Below are positions 18,423 to 26,807 of a DNA stretch of 64,000 bases, one piece after another (the stretch's first letter is position 1; each line of letters opens with the position of its first letter). The stretch covers positions 124,001 to 188,000 of the forward strand of contig NZ_JACIBC010000008.1 of assembly GCF_014195095.1 (NCBI RefSeq), read 5' to 3'. Source of the DNA: Rhizobium sp. BK602. GTDB taxonomy: Bacteria; Pseudomonadota; Alphaproteobacteria; Rhizobiales; Rhizobiaceae. The notes beneath the pieces were generated by a model. That model was given only the letters and a program-made list of their open reading frames with translations. It did not search any database and was not told where the DNA came from. Made by a program: the position numbers and the translations under genes.

Positions 18423-19325
18423 ATGTCTATCCTCATCAACAAAGACACCAAGGTTCTCGTTCAGGGCCTGACCGGCAAGACCGGCACCTTCCACACCGAG
18501 CAGGCGCTGGCCTATCACGGCACGCAGATGGTCGGTGGTATCCATCCTTCCAAGGGTGGCGAAACCTGGACCGGTTCCAAGGGTGAAAAGCTGCCGATCT
18601 TCAAGTCGGTCGCCGAAGGCAAGGACGTGACCGGCGCCAACGCCTCGGTCATCTACGTGCCGCCGGCAGGTGCCGCGGCTGCGATCCTCGAGGCGATCGA
18701 CGCGGAAATCCCGCTGATCGTCTGCATCACGGAAGGCATTCCGGTTGCCGACATGGTCAAGGTCAAGGATCGCCTCGTCAAGTCGAAGTCGCGCCTGATC
18801 GGCCCGAACTGCCCCGGCGTCCTGACGCCGAACGAATGCAAGATCGGCATCATGCCGGGCTCCATCTTCAAGAAGGGCTCGGTCGGCGTTCTCTCGCGTT
18901 CGGGCACGCTGACCTATGAAGCCGTGTTCCAGACCTCCAACGAAGGCCTCGGCCAGACGACGGCCGTCGGCATCGGTGGCGACCCGGTCAAGGGCACGGA
19001 ATTCATCGATATCCTGGAAATGTTCCTCGCCGACGACGAAACCAAGTCGATCATCATGATCGGCGAAATCGGCGGTTCGGCCGAAGAGGAAGCAGCACAG
19101 TTCCTCAAGGACGAAGCCAAGAAGGGCCGCAAGAAGCCGATGGTCGGCTTCATCGCCGGCCGCACGGCACCTCCCGGCCGCACCATGGGCCATGCCGGCG
19201 CCGTGATTTCCGGCGGCAAGGGCGGCGCGGAAGACAAGATCGCGGCGATGGAAGCGGCAGGCATTCGCGTGTCGCCGTCGCCGGCGCGTCTCGGCAAGAC
19301 GCTGGTGGAAGTCCTGAAGGGCTGA
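18423..19325 (+). CDS. sucD: Succinate-CoA ligase, alpha subunit
   Basis: A 300-aa alpha subunit with an N-terminal CoA-binding Rossmann domain (VQGLTGKTGTFHTEQAL), the IGPNCPGVLTP segment, and the phosphorylated His in TMGHAGAVISGG (His about 259). It ends in the usual RLGKTLVEVLKG-type tail. The 6-bp gap to sucC implies co-translation. A GC-rich inverted repeat follows in the gap to sucA. Confidence 0.97.
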   Translation: MSILINKDTKVLVQGLTGKTGTFHTEQALAYHGTQMVGGIHPSKGGETWTGSKGEKLPIFKSVAEGKDVTGANASVIYVPPAGAAAAILEAIDAEIPLIVCITEGIPVADMVKVKDRLVKSKSRLIGPNCPGVLTPNECKIGIMPGSIFKKGSVGVLSRSGTLTYEAVFQTSNEGLGQTTAVGIGGDPVKGTEFIDILEMFLADDETKSIIMIGEIGGSAEEEAAQFLKDEAKKGRKKPMVGFIAGRTAPPGRTMGHAGAVISGGKGGAEDKIAAMEAAGIRVSPSPARLGKTLVEVLKG

Positions 19326-19343
19326 ACCTACCTATAGCAAGAC

Positions 19344-19378
19344 CCGGACGGGGCGCGGCAGCCGCCGGTCCCGTCCGG
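19344..19378. other. GC-rich hairpin between sucD and sucA
   Basis: CCGGACGGG (19344-19352) pairs with CCCGTCCGG (19370-19378), and an inner GCGGC-A-GCCGC dyad occupies most of the loop. No T-run follows. Lying 19 bp after the sucD stop within a 175-bp gap, it may partially terminate or stabilise the mdh-sucCD part of the transcript. Confidence 0.55.
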
Positions 19379-19500
19379 CCTTCGAATTCAAAATGCAGAT
19401 GTGTGGCCTCAAGAGGCCACGGACGAATTACGGTCGCCGGAATCCATGAATCCGGCAAAGCAACAAGTCGGGAGGCGGACGAAGGCGTCCGCATATCACC

Positions 19501-22485
19501 ATGGCAAGGCAAGAAGCCAACGAGCAATTTCAGATCACGTCGTTCCTGGACGGCGCCAATGCTGCCTATATCGAGCAGCTTTACGCGCGCTATGAGGACG
19601 ATCCTTCGTCGGTCTCCGACGAATGGCGGTCGTTCTTCAAGGCGCTGGAGGACAGCCCCGACGACGTGAAGAAGGCGGCCAAGGGCGCCTCCTGGCGGCG
19701 CAAGAACTGGCCGATCCAGCCGAAGGGCGATCTGGTCTCCGCGCTCGATGGCGACTGGGGCGTTGTCGAAAAGGTCATCGAAACCAAGTTGAAGGCCAAG
19801 GCCGAAACCGCCGGTGCGCCGGCCGATGCCACGGACGTCCTGCAGGCAACGCGCGATTCCGTCCGCGCCATCATGATGATCCGCGCCTACCGCATGCGCG
19901 GCCACCTGCATGCGAAGCTCGACCCGCTCGGCATTGCCGCTCCCGTCGAGGACTACAAGGAACTGTCGCCGGAAGCTTACGGCTTCACCGAGGCGGATTT
20001 CGACCGCAAGATCTTCATCGACAACGTGCTCGGCCTCGAATATGCGAGCGTGCGCGAAATGATCGAGATCCTCGAGCGCACCTATTGTTCGACGCTGGGC
20101 GTCGAATTCATGCATATCTCCAATCCCGAGGAGAAGGCCTGGATTCAGGAGCGCATCGAAGGGCCGGACAAGGGCATCGCCTTCAATCCGGAGCGCAAGA
20201 AGGCCATCCTGCAGAAGGTCATCGAAGCCGAAGGCTACGAGCAGTTCCTCGACGTCAAGTTCAAGGGCACCAAGCGTTTCGGCCTCGATGGCGGCGAATC
20301 GCTGATCCCGGCGCTCGAGCAGATCCTCAAGAGCGGCAGCCAGCTCGGCCTCAGGGAAGCTGTGTTCGGCATGGCCCATCGCGGCCGCCTGAACGTGCTG
20401 TCCCAGGTCATGGGCAAGCCGCACCGCGCCATCTTCCACGAATTCAAGGGCGGCTCCTATGCGCCCGACGAAGTCGAAGGTTCGGGTGACGTGAAGTACC
20501 ATCTCGGCGCGTCCTCGGACCGCGATTTCGATGGCGCCAAGGTGCACGTCTCGCTGACGGCCAACCCGTCGCATCTGGAAATCGTCAATCCGGTGGTCAT
20601 GGGCAAGGCCCGCGCCAAGCAGGACATGGGCGCCACCCAATGGGATGGCGACATCATTCCGCTGTCCGAGCGCGCCAAGGTCGTGCCGCTCCTGATCCAC
20701 GGCGACGCGGCTTTCGCCGGCCAGGGCGTGGTTGCCGAAATCCTCGGCCTTTCGGGCCTGCGCGGCCATCGCGTCGCCGGCACGATGCACGTCATCATCA
20801 ACAACCAGATCGGCTTCACCACCAATCCGGCCTTCTCGCGTTCGTCGCCCTATCCGTCCGACGTCGCCAAGATGATCGAAGCGCCGATCTTCCACGTCAA
20901 CGGCGACGATCCGGAAGCCGTGGTCTATGCGGCGAAGATCGCAACCGAATTCCGCATGAAGTTCCACAAGCCTGTGGTCCTCGACCTGTTCTGCTACCGC
21001 CGCTACGGCCACAATGAAGGCGACGAACCCTCCTTCACCCAGCCGAACATGTACAAGGTCATCCGCGCTCACCAGACGGTGCTGCAGATCTATTCGCAGC
21101 GGCTGATCGGTGAAGGCGTGCTGACCGAAGGCGAAGTCGAGAAGATGAAGGCCGACTGGCGCGCGCATCTCGAGCAGGAGTTCGAGGCCGGCCAATCCTA
21201 CAAGCCGAACAAGGCCGACTGGCTGGACGGCGAGTGGTCCGGTCTGCACACGGCCGACAATGCCGACGAACAGCGCCGCGGCAAGACCGGCGTACCGATG
21301 AAGTCGCTGAAGGAGATCGGCCGCAAGCTGTCGGAAATCCCCGCCGGCTTCCACGCGCACCGCACCATCCAGCGTTTCATGGAAAACCGCGCCAACATGG
21401 TGCAGACGGGCGAAGGCATCGACTGGGCCATGGCGGAAGCGCTCGCTTTCGGCTCACTGGTCGTCGAAGGCCACAAGATCCGCTTGTCCGGCCAGGACTG
21501 CGAACGCGGCACCTTCTCGCAGCGTCATTCGGTTCTCTACGATCAGGAGACCGAAGAGCGCTACATTCCGCTCGCCAACCTGTCGCCGACGCAGGCCCGC
21601 TACGAAGTCATCAACTCGATGCTCTCGGAAGAGGCTGTCCTCGGCTTCGAATACGGCTATTCGCTGGCCCGTCCGAACGCGCTGACCCTCTGGGAAGCCC
21701 AGTTCGGCGACTTCGCCAACGGTGCACAGGTCGTCTTCGACCAGTTCATCTCGTCGGGCGAGCGCAAGTGGCTGCGCATGTCCGGTCTCGTCTGCCTGCT
21801 GCCGCATGGCTATGAGGGCCAGGGTCCGGAACACTCCTCGGCCCGCCTCGAGCGTTATCTGCAGCTCTGTGCCGAAGACAACATGCAGGTCGCCAACGTC
21901 ACGACGCCGGCGAACTACTTCCACATCCTGCGCCGTCAGCTGAAGCGCGATTTCCGCAAGCCGCTGATCCTGATGACGCCGAAGTCGCTGCTGCGCCACA
22001 AGCGCGCCGTGTCGAGCCTGGCGGAAATGGCGGGGGATACCTCCTTCCACCGCCTGCTGTGGGACGATGCGGAAGTGATCAAGGATGGCCCGATCAAGCT
22101 GCAGAAGGACAACAAGATCCGCCGTGTCGTCATCTGCTCGGGCAAGGTCTATTACGACCTTCTGGAAGAGCGCGAGAAGCGCGGCATCGACGATATCTAC
22201 CTGCTGCGCATCGAGCAGCTCTACCCGTTCCCGGCCAAGGCGCTGATCAACGAGCTCAGCCGCTTCCGCAATGCGGAGATGGTCTGGTGCCAGGAAGAGC
22301 CGAAGAACATGGGCGCATGGTCCTTCATCGATCCCTATCTGGAATGGGTCCTCGCCCATATCGATGCCAAGTACCAGCGGGTTCGCTACACCGGCCGTCC
22401 GGCCGCCGCCTCTCCGGCGACGGGCCTGATGTCCAAGCACCTGTCGCAGCTCGCGGCGTTCCTCGAGGATGCGCTCGGCGGTTAA
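19501..22485 (+). CDS. sucA: 2-oxoglutarate dehydrogenase E1 component
   Basis: A 994-aa thiamine-diphosphate E1 that decarboxylates 2-oxoglutarate and succinylates the E2 lipoyl arm. The N-terminal E2-binding segment SFLDGANAAYIEQLYARYE, the active-site block GMAHRGRLNVL, the ThDP motif GDAAFAGQGVVAE to NNQIGFTTNP and the C-terminal transketolase region with GYEGQGPEHSSARLER are all present. Its length is typical for rhizobia. It starts 175 bp after sucD, so it may have its own promoter as well as readthrough. A small ORF begins 11 bp after the stop. Confidence 0.97.
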   Translation: MARQEANEQFQITSFLDGANAAYIEQLYARYEDDPSSVSDEWRSFFKALEDSPDDVKKAAKGASWRRKNWPIQPKGDLVSALDGDWGVVEKVIETKLKAKAETAGAPADATDVLQATRDSVRAIMMIRAYRMRGHLHAKLDPLGIAAPVEDYKELSPEAYGFTEADFDRKIFIDNVLGLEYASVREMIEILERTYCSTLGVEFMHISNPEEKAWIQERIEGPDKGIAFNPERKKAILQKVIEAEGYEQFLDVKFKGTKRFGLDGGESLIPALEQILKSGSQLGLREAVFGMAHRGRLNVLSQVMGKPHRAIFHEFKGGSYAPDEVEGSGDVKYHLGASSDRDFDGAKVHVSLTANPSHLEIVNPVVMGKARAKQDMGATQWDGDIIPLSERAKVVPLLIHGDAAFAGQGVVAEILGLSGLRGHRVAGTMHVIINNQIGFTTNPAFSRSSPYPSDVAKMIEAPIFHVNGDDPEAVVYAAKIATEFRMKFHKPVVLDLFCYRRYGHNEGDEPSFTQPNMYKVIRAHQTVLQIYSQRLIGEGVLTEGEVEKMKADWRAHLEQEFEAGQSYKPNKADWLDGEWSGLHTADNADEQRRGKTGVPMKSLKEIGRKLSEIPAGFHAHRTIQRFMENRANMVQTGEGIDWAMAEALAFGSLVVEGHKIRLSGQDCERGTFSQRHSVLYDQETEERYIPLANLSPTQARYEVINSMLSEEAVLGFEYGYSLARPNALTLWEAQFGDFANGAQVVFDQFISSGERKWLRMSGLVCLLPHGYEGQGPEHSSARLERYLQLCAEDNMQVANVTTPANYFHILRRQLKRDFRKPLILMTPKSLLRHKRAVSSLAEMAGDTSFHRLLWDDAEVIKDGPIKLQKDNKIRRVVICSGKVYYDLLEEREKRGIDDIYLLRIEQLYPFPAKALINELSRFRNAEMVWCQEEPKNMGAWSFIDPYLEWVLAHIDAKYQRVRYTGRPAAASPATGLMSKHLSQLAAFLEDALGG

Positions 22486-22496
22486 GGGGTTGCGCG

Positions 22497-22727
22497 ATGG
22501 CCCGGTTTCATCCGAAACTTGTGCCATCGCGCCCCAGCCTGCCCGATAGCGCCTTGGAGGAGGAGATGGCTGCCATGCCGTACAATGCCGCCGATCGCCA
22601 TGAAGATGCGAATGCCGCCGTGCTGGCATTCGCGCTCGGCGGCGCCTCCGGCAGGGCCGCCATTGGTCTGCGAAATGCCGACACTTTCGATCGTTCCCGG
22701 CCATCTGTCGCCGGACATTCAATCTAA
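22497..22727 (+). CDS. Possible 76-aa small protein between sucA and sucB
   Basis: An unrecognised open frame filling most of the 272-bp gap between sucA and sucB. An AAGGGG ribosome-site-like stretch overlaps the sucA stop and is spaced 7 bp from the ATG, so translation could be coupled to sucA. The product starts MARFHPKLVPSRPSLP, has a Glu triplet about 21-23 and an Ala-rich centre, with no membrane helix or known motif. The GGAGGAGGAG encoding the Glu triplet precedes an internal ATG at 22566, which could give a 53-aa form. It could equally be chance in GC-rich DNA. Confidence 0.35.
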   Translation: MARFHPKLVPSRPSLPDSALEEEMAAMPYNAADRHEDANAAVLAFALGGASGRAAIGLRNADTFDRSRPSVAGHSI

Positions 22728-22757
22728 CTCATATTGATGAAAATCAGGATCTGAACA

Positions 22758-24002
22758 ATGGCCACTGAAATCCGCGTTCCTACCCTCGGCGAATCCGTCA
22801 GCGAGGCGACCGTCGGCACCTGGTTCAAGAAGGTCGGCGACGCCATCAAGGCCGATGAGCCGATCGTCGAGCTGGAAACCGACAAGGTGACGATCGAAGT
22901 TCCCGCGCCGGCTTCCGGCACGCTCTCCGAAATCGTTGCCCAGGCCGGCGAAACCGTCGGTCTCGGCGCGCTGCTCGGCCAGATCTCCGCCGGCAATGGC
23001 GCTGCCGTTGCTCCGGCCCAGGCGGCTGCCCCTGCTGCCGCAGCCGCGCCCGCTCCGGCCGCTGCCGCTCCGGTTGCGGCCCCTGTCGTTTCCGCGCCGG
23101 CCTCGTCCATGCCGCCGGCACCGGCCGCGGGCAAGCTGCTTGCCGAAAACAATCTTTCCGCCGATCAGGTCGAAGGCAGCGGCAAGCGCGGCCAGGTCCT
23201 GAAGGGCGATGTCATCGCCGCCGTCGCCAAGGCCGCTGCCGCGCCCGCAGCCGTTCCGGCTGCTCCGGTCGCAGCCCGCGCCCCGACTGCCGTCGAGGAT
23301 GCTGGCCGCGAAGAGCGCGTGAAGATGACCCGCCTGCGCCAGACGATCGCCAAGCGTCTCAAGGATGCGCAGAACACCGCCGCCATGCTCACCACCTATA
23401 ACGAGGTGGACATGAAGGCCGTCATGGACCTGCGCAACCGCTACAAGGACATCTTCGAGAAGAAGCATGGCGTGAAGCTCGGCTTCATGGGCTTCTTCAC
23501 CAAGGCCGTCACGCATGCGCTGAAGGAACTGCCGGCCGTCAACGCCGAGATCGACGGCACCGACATCATCTACAAGAACTACTGCCACATCGGCGTCGCC
23601 GTCGGCACGGACAAGGGCCTGGTGGTTCCGATCGTGCGCGATGCCGACCAGATGTCGATCGCCGAGATCGAGAAGGAAATCGGTCGCCTCGGCAAGGCAG
23701 CCCGTGACGGTCAGCTCTCGATGGCCGACATGCAGGGCGGCACCTTCACCATCTCGAACGGCGGTGTCTACGGTTCGCTGATGTCCTCGCCGATCCTGAA
23801 CGCGCCGCAGTCGGGCATTCTCGGCATGCACAAGATCCAGGAGCGTCCCGTCGCCATCGGCGGTCAGGTCGTCATCCGTCCGATGATGTATCTGGCTCTG
23901 TCCTATGACCACCGCATCGTCGACGGCAAGGAAGCCGTCACCTTCCTGGTGCGCGTCAAGGAGAGCCTGGAAGATCCGGAACGTCTCGTTCTCGATCTCT
24001 AA
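22758..24002 (+). CDS. sucB: Dihydrolipoyllysine succinyltransferase (2-OGDH E2)
   Basis: A 414-aa E2 core. A single lipoyl domain has the lipoylated Lys in ETDKVTIEV (Lys about 43). An Ala/Pro-rich swinging linker (about 78-113) leads to the E1/E3-binding domain (about 116-155, KLLAENNLSADQVEGSGKRG), a second Ala/Pro linker, and the catalytic domain ending with SYDHRIVDG (His about 385). Succinyl specificity follows from linkage to sucA. Downstream is an unrelated four-gene group rather than lpdA directly. Confidence 0.97.
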   Translation: MATEIRVPTLGESVSEATVGTWFKKVGDAIKADEPIVELETDKVTIEVPAPASGTLSEIVAQAGETVGLGALLGQISAGNGAAVAPAQAAAPAAAAAPAPAAAAPVAAPVVSAPASSMPPAPAAGKLLAENNLSADQVEGSGKRGQVLKGDVIAAVAKAAAAPAAVPAAPVAARAPTAVEDAGREERVKMTRLRQTIAKRLKDAQNTAAMLTTYNEVDMKAVMDLRNRYKDIFEKKHGVKLGFMGFFTKAVTHALKELPAVNAEIDGTDIIYKNYCHIGVAVGTDKGLVVPIVRDADQMSIAEIEKEIGRLGKAARDGQLSMADMQGGTFTISNGGVYGSLMSSPILNAPQSGILGMHKIQERPVAIGGQVVIRPMMYLALSYDHRIVDGKEAVTFLVRVKESLEDPERLVLDL

Positions 24003-24016
24003 GGGAGCAACGGCTC

Positions 24017-24766
24017 ATGCGGACCTGGCCCATGCGGACGCTGCGCGGATTATTGTGCGCCGTCGCCGCATGGATGCCGGTCTCCGCAGGTGCGGCCGGG
24101 CTCGATATTTCCAAGCTCAGCAGCAATCTCGATCTGGCGTCGCTCAGCGACGCCGATCTTGCGGCTCGGTCGATCACCGTCTTCCACATGGGCAAGGTCG
24201 AACTGACCTCCGGGCGCATCGTCGCAACGGACCCGCTGGTCGGGCCGGATCGACCGGCCCTCATGCGGACCGTCGTGCCGGGCGACTATCCGGTGGCGCT
24301 CTACCAGGCTTTCGGTCGCATCGCCGCCGCCAGCCTGCGCGTTGCCGAGGGCAAGCCGGTGCGTTGGGAACTCGCGGTGATTCCAGGCCAGGATATCAAT
24401 GCGCTGAAGGGCGACGAGTTCTTCGGCTATCCGGTCGATGCCGGCCTTGGTTCCTACATGGACGCCGATACTTATGGCCTGATCCAGGAGCGGGAGCAGC
24501 AGGTTCGGATCGAAAAAGCCTCCGCGGACATCAATTATTACGACGATGTGCTGGAGCGCGAACTGAGCGCGAACAACGACAATTACGTCATGCATCGGCC
24601 GATATCGGGCAAGCGCGGCAATGTCGCGATCTTCTGGAGCGGCTGGGGCGATGGTTCCTATCCGGTCTTCTGGGGTCTCGATGCGAATGGCCGTCCGCTG
24701 GTGCTGTTCACGGATTTCGGGGTGACCGAAAATGCCGATGGCCGGCACGAACCGGGGGGAGAGTGA
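24017..24766 (+). CDS. DUF4241-domain secreted protein
   Basis: A 249-aa protein with an N-terminal signal sequence (Arg-rich start, hydrophobic core about 9-22, Ala-X-Ala-type end near residue 27) and a DUF4241-type domain. Family traits are GRIVATDPLVGPD near the N-terminus, the central PGDYPVALY and the C-terminal FWSGWGDGSYPVFWGLDA. DUF4241 has no assigned function and is often found near polymorphic-toxin immunity genes in other bacteria, but no toxin is visible here. It starts 14 bp after sucB and ends just before the next secreted protein. Confidence 0.8.
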   Translation: MRTWPMRTLRGLLCAVAAWMPVSAGAAGLDISKLSSNLDLASLSDADLAARSITVFHMGKVELTSGRIVATDPLVGPDRPALMRTVVPGDYPVALYQAFGRIAAASLRVAEGKPVRWELAVIPGQDINALKGDEFFGYPVDAGLGSYMDADTYGLIQEREQQVRIEKASADINYYDDVLERELSANNDNYVMHRPISGKRGNVAIFWSGWGDGSYPVFWGLDANGRPLVLFTDFGVTENADGRHEPGGE

Positions 24767-24768
24767 CG

Positions 24769-25290
24769 ATGCCGGACAGGCGCATGACAGCACGATCGAT
24801 CCTCGTCCTCGGGGCGATGGCGGTTTGCATCTCAGGTCCCGCATCGGCCTTCGCGGATGTGTGCGTGCAGGAAAAGGCCGTCTACGGCGATATGGACAAT
24901 GCCTATGAGCTGCGTTTCGAGCCGGCGGGCGGGGCGGTTGCCGTCAGCAACAAGTTCAAGCTGGCCGTGCTCAATACCGCGATCGTGGCGGATGGCGTGG
25001 TCATGCACATGGAGGATGGGTCGCATGCCGGCGGCACGATCATGTTCAATTGTCCGGAAGGCGATGTGACGGGGGCGGATCTGCGCGCCTGCACCGTCTG
25101 GCAGGGCATGATCTATGCCTCGGACGTGAAGGGCCATATCAGCGCGTTGCCGGCGGCCGGTGCCGGGGCGGCGGCGCGGCTGTTCCTACCGGCGCTCGGA
25201 CCCTCGATCCGGCAATCGGTTCTCTGGGGCGCGGGCAAGGCGACCGTCGCTCCCTGGGACGTTCTGAGCTTGAAAGGATGCGGCCCATGA
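24769..25290 (+). CDS. Secreted hypothetical protein
   Basis: A 173-aa protein of unknown function starting 2 bp after the DUF4241 stop. An N-terminal signal peptide (RRMTARSILVLGAMAVC core, likely cleavage after ASAFA) suggests export. Three Cys remain in the mature part (VCVQEK, NCPEG, ACTVW) plus a terminal Cys in GCGP, so two disulphides are possible. The spacing and export signals pair it with the DUF4241 gene as a candidate two-protein periplasmic unit. An ATG at 24784 is an alternative start. Its stop overlaps the start of the SDR gene (ATGA). Confidence 0.65.
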   Translation: MPDRRMTARSILVLGAMAVCISGPASAFADVCVQEKAVYGDMDNAYELRFEPAGGAVAVSNKFKLAVLNTAIVADGVVMHMEDGSHAGGTIMFNCPEGDVTGADLRACTVWQGMIYASDVKGHISALPAAGAGAAARLFLPALGPSIRQSVLWGAGKATVAPWDVLSLKGCGP

Positions 25291-26042
25291 CCGGAACATC
25301 TCCCGTTCTTCTGGTGACAGGCGGCAGCCGTGGCATCGGCGCGGCGGTCTCGCTTGGCGCTGCCCGGCAGGGCTGGGCCGTGGCCGTCAACTACGTGTCC
25401 AGCAAGGATGCCGCCGAAACCGTGGTGGCCGCGATCCGCGATGCCGGCGGCGAGGCGATCGCGGTTGCTGGCGATGTCGGCTCAGCCGGCGATATCGAGT
25501 CGATCTTTGCCGCGGTGGACCGGCATTTCGGGCGGCTCGACGGTCTCGTCAACAATGCGGGGGTCGTCGATGTGCCGGAGCGCATCGACGAAATGACGCC
25601 GCAGCGGCTCGACCGCATGTTCCGCATCAACGTCACCGGCTCGATCCTTTGCGCCGGACAGGCCGTGCGCCGGATGTCGACGCGGCACGGCGGCCAGGGC
25701 GGGGCGATCGTCAATGTCTCCTCCATGGCGGCGATCCTCGGTTCGGCCGGACAGTATGTCGATTATGCCGCTTCCAAGGGTGCCATCGACACCTTTACGC
25801 TCGGCCTGGCGCGGGAAGTCGCGACCGAGGGCATCCGCGTCAATGCGGTGCGTCCCGGCATCATCGACACCGATATCCATGCCTCCGGCGGCTTGCCGGA
25901 TCGGGCGCGGGACCTGACCCCGCTGATCCCGATGCAGCGGCCGGGTACGGCGGACGAGGTGGCGGATGCCATCCTCTATCTTCTCGGCCCCTCGGCAACC
26001 TATGTGACGGGTTCGATCCTCAATGTAAGCGGCGGTCGCTGA
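25287..26042 (+). CDS. SDR-family oxidoreductase
   Basis: A 251-aa classical short-chain dehydrogenase/reductase. The cofactor motif is TGGSRGIGAAVS (about 11-22), followed by the structural NNAG motif, the catalytic Ser in NVSSMAAI, the YAASK Tyr/Lys pair and a C-terminal YVTGSILNVSGGR. The basic residue after the Gly motif suggests NADP(H). The substrate is unknown, with a glucose/sugar or 3-oxoacyl reductase type possible. Start ATG 25287 overlaps the previous stop by 4 bp. Confidence 0.88.
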   Translation: MTGTSPVLLVTGGSRGIGAAVSLGAARQGWAVAVNYVSSKDAAETVVAAIRDAGGEAIAVAGDVGSAGDIESIFAAVDRHFGRLDGLVNNAGVVDVPERIDEMTPQRLDRMFRINVTGSILCAGQAVRRMSTRHGGQGGAIVNVSSMAAILGSAGQYVDYAASKGAIDTFTLGLAREVATEGIRVNAVRPGIIDTDIHASGGLPDRARDLTPLIPMQRPGTADEVADAILYLLGPSATYVTGSILNVSGGR

Positions 26043-26051
26043 CCGGAAAGG

Positions 26052-26699
26052 ATGTTCGACATGCAATATGTTCTGGAATTCCTCGGTCTGATGGCCGTGT
26101 TTTCGATCTTCATCGTTGTCCCCGGCGCCGACTTCGCCGTGATCCTGCGCCAGAGCATCGTGCATGGCCGTCGCGCCGCGATCATGACCGGCCTCGGCAT
26201 GGGCTTCTCGCTGCTGTTCCACATCAGCTACACCATCCTCGGCCTCGGGCTGATCATCTCGCAATCCTTGATGCTGTTCAGCATCATCAAGTGGGCCGGC
26301 GTGCTCTATCTCGTCTATCTCGGCATCAAGTCGTTCCGCGAGCCGGGTTTCAAGGTCAACGAAATCGAGATCACCGAGGAGGACCGCAAGCCGGTTTCCA
26401 TCTGGCGCTGCCTGTCGACGGGCTTCATTACCAATGCGCTCAATCCGAAGCCGGTATTGTTCTTCCTGTCGCTGTTTTCGACGCTCGTCCATCACGACAC
26501 GCCGGCGCTGATCCAGTTTTGCTACGGCATCGGCATGGCGACGGCGCTGGTCGCCTGGTTTGCCGGCGTCTCCACCTTCTTCACCGTCAAGCCGATCCGC
26601 GATCGTTTCATCGCGTCAGGCAAATGGTTCAACCGCATCACCGGAGCGGCGCTCGTCGGCTTCGGCATCCGCCTCGCGCTTGCGCGGGCGGCCGACTAA
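26052..26699 (+). CDS. LysE/RhtB-family amino-acid exporter
   Basis: A 215-aa inner-membrane exporter of the LysE/RhtB family with about six hydrophobic helices. The N-terminal PGADFAVILRQS segment matches the family signature PGPxxxxxxxxS, and TGFITNALNPKPVLFF is the second conserved block. Substrates are usually amino acids or their analogues and cannot be deduced here. An alternative start lies at 26061. A palindromic repeat starts 4 bp after its stop, separating it from lpdA. Confidence 0.9.
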   Translation: MFDMQYVLEFLGLMAVFSIFIVVPGADFAVILRQSIVHGRRAAIMTGLGMGFSLLFHISYTILGLGLIISQSLMLFSIIKWAGVLYLVYLGIKSFREPGFKVNEIEITEEDRKPVSIWRCLSTGFITNALNPKPVLFFLSLFSTLVHHDTPALIQFCYGIGMATALVAWFAGVSTFFTVKPIRDRFIASGKWFNRITGAALVGFGIRLALARAAD

Positions 26700-26702
26700 C
26701 TG

Positions 26703-26783
26703 GAGCATGATCCCGAAAAGTGCGCTGCGGTTTTCGGATAAGATCATGCTTAATCAAATAATTAGAGCGTCATGACGCTCTAG
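26703..26783. repeat. Palindromic repeat, copy 3 (upstream of lpdA)
   Basis: A two-part element. The first part, 26704-26750, is a long imperfect hairpin with AGCATGATC and GATCATGCT arms and CGAAAA/TTTTCGG inner arms. The second is a perfect 20-bp palindrome centred on GAGCGTCATGACGCTC (26763-26782). It fills the gap between the LysE gene and lpdA and ends 25 bp before the lpdA ATG. It belongs to the same family as copies at 9571, 10777, 31191 and 45770. Confidence 0.8.
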
Positions 26784-26807
26784 GGATATAAACAAGGAAA
26801 TCATACC

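Noticed and set aside
22482..22718. A 78-codon minus-strand ORF in the sucA-sucB gap
   Set aside because: It has no ribosome site and overlaps the better-placed plus-strand ORF. Its composition looks random.
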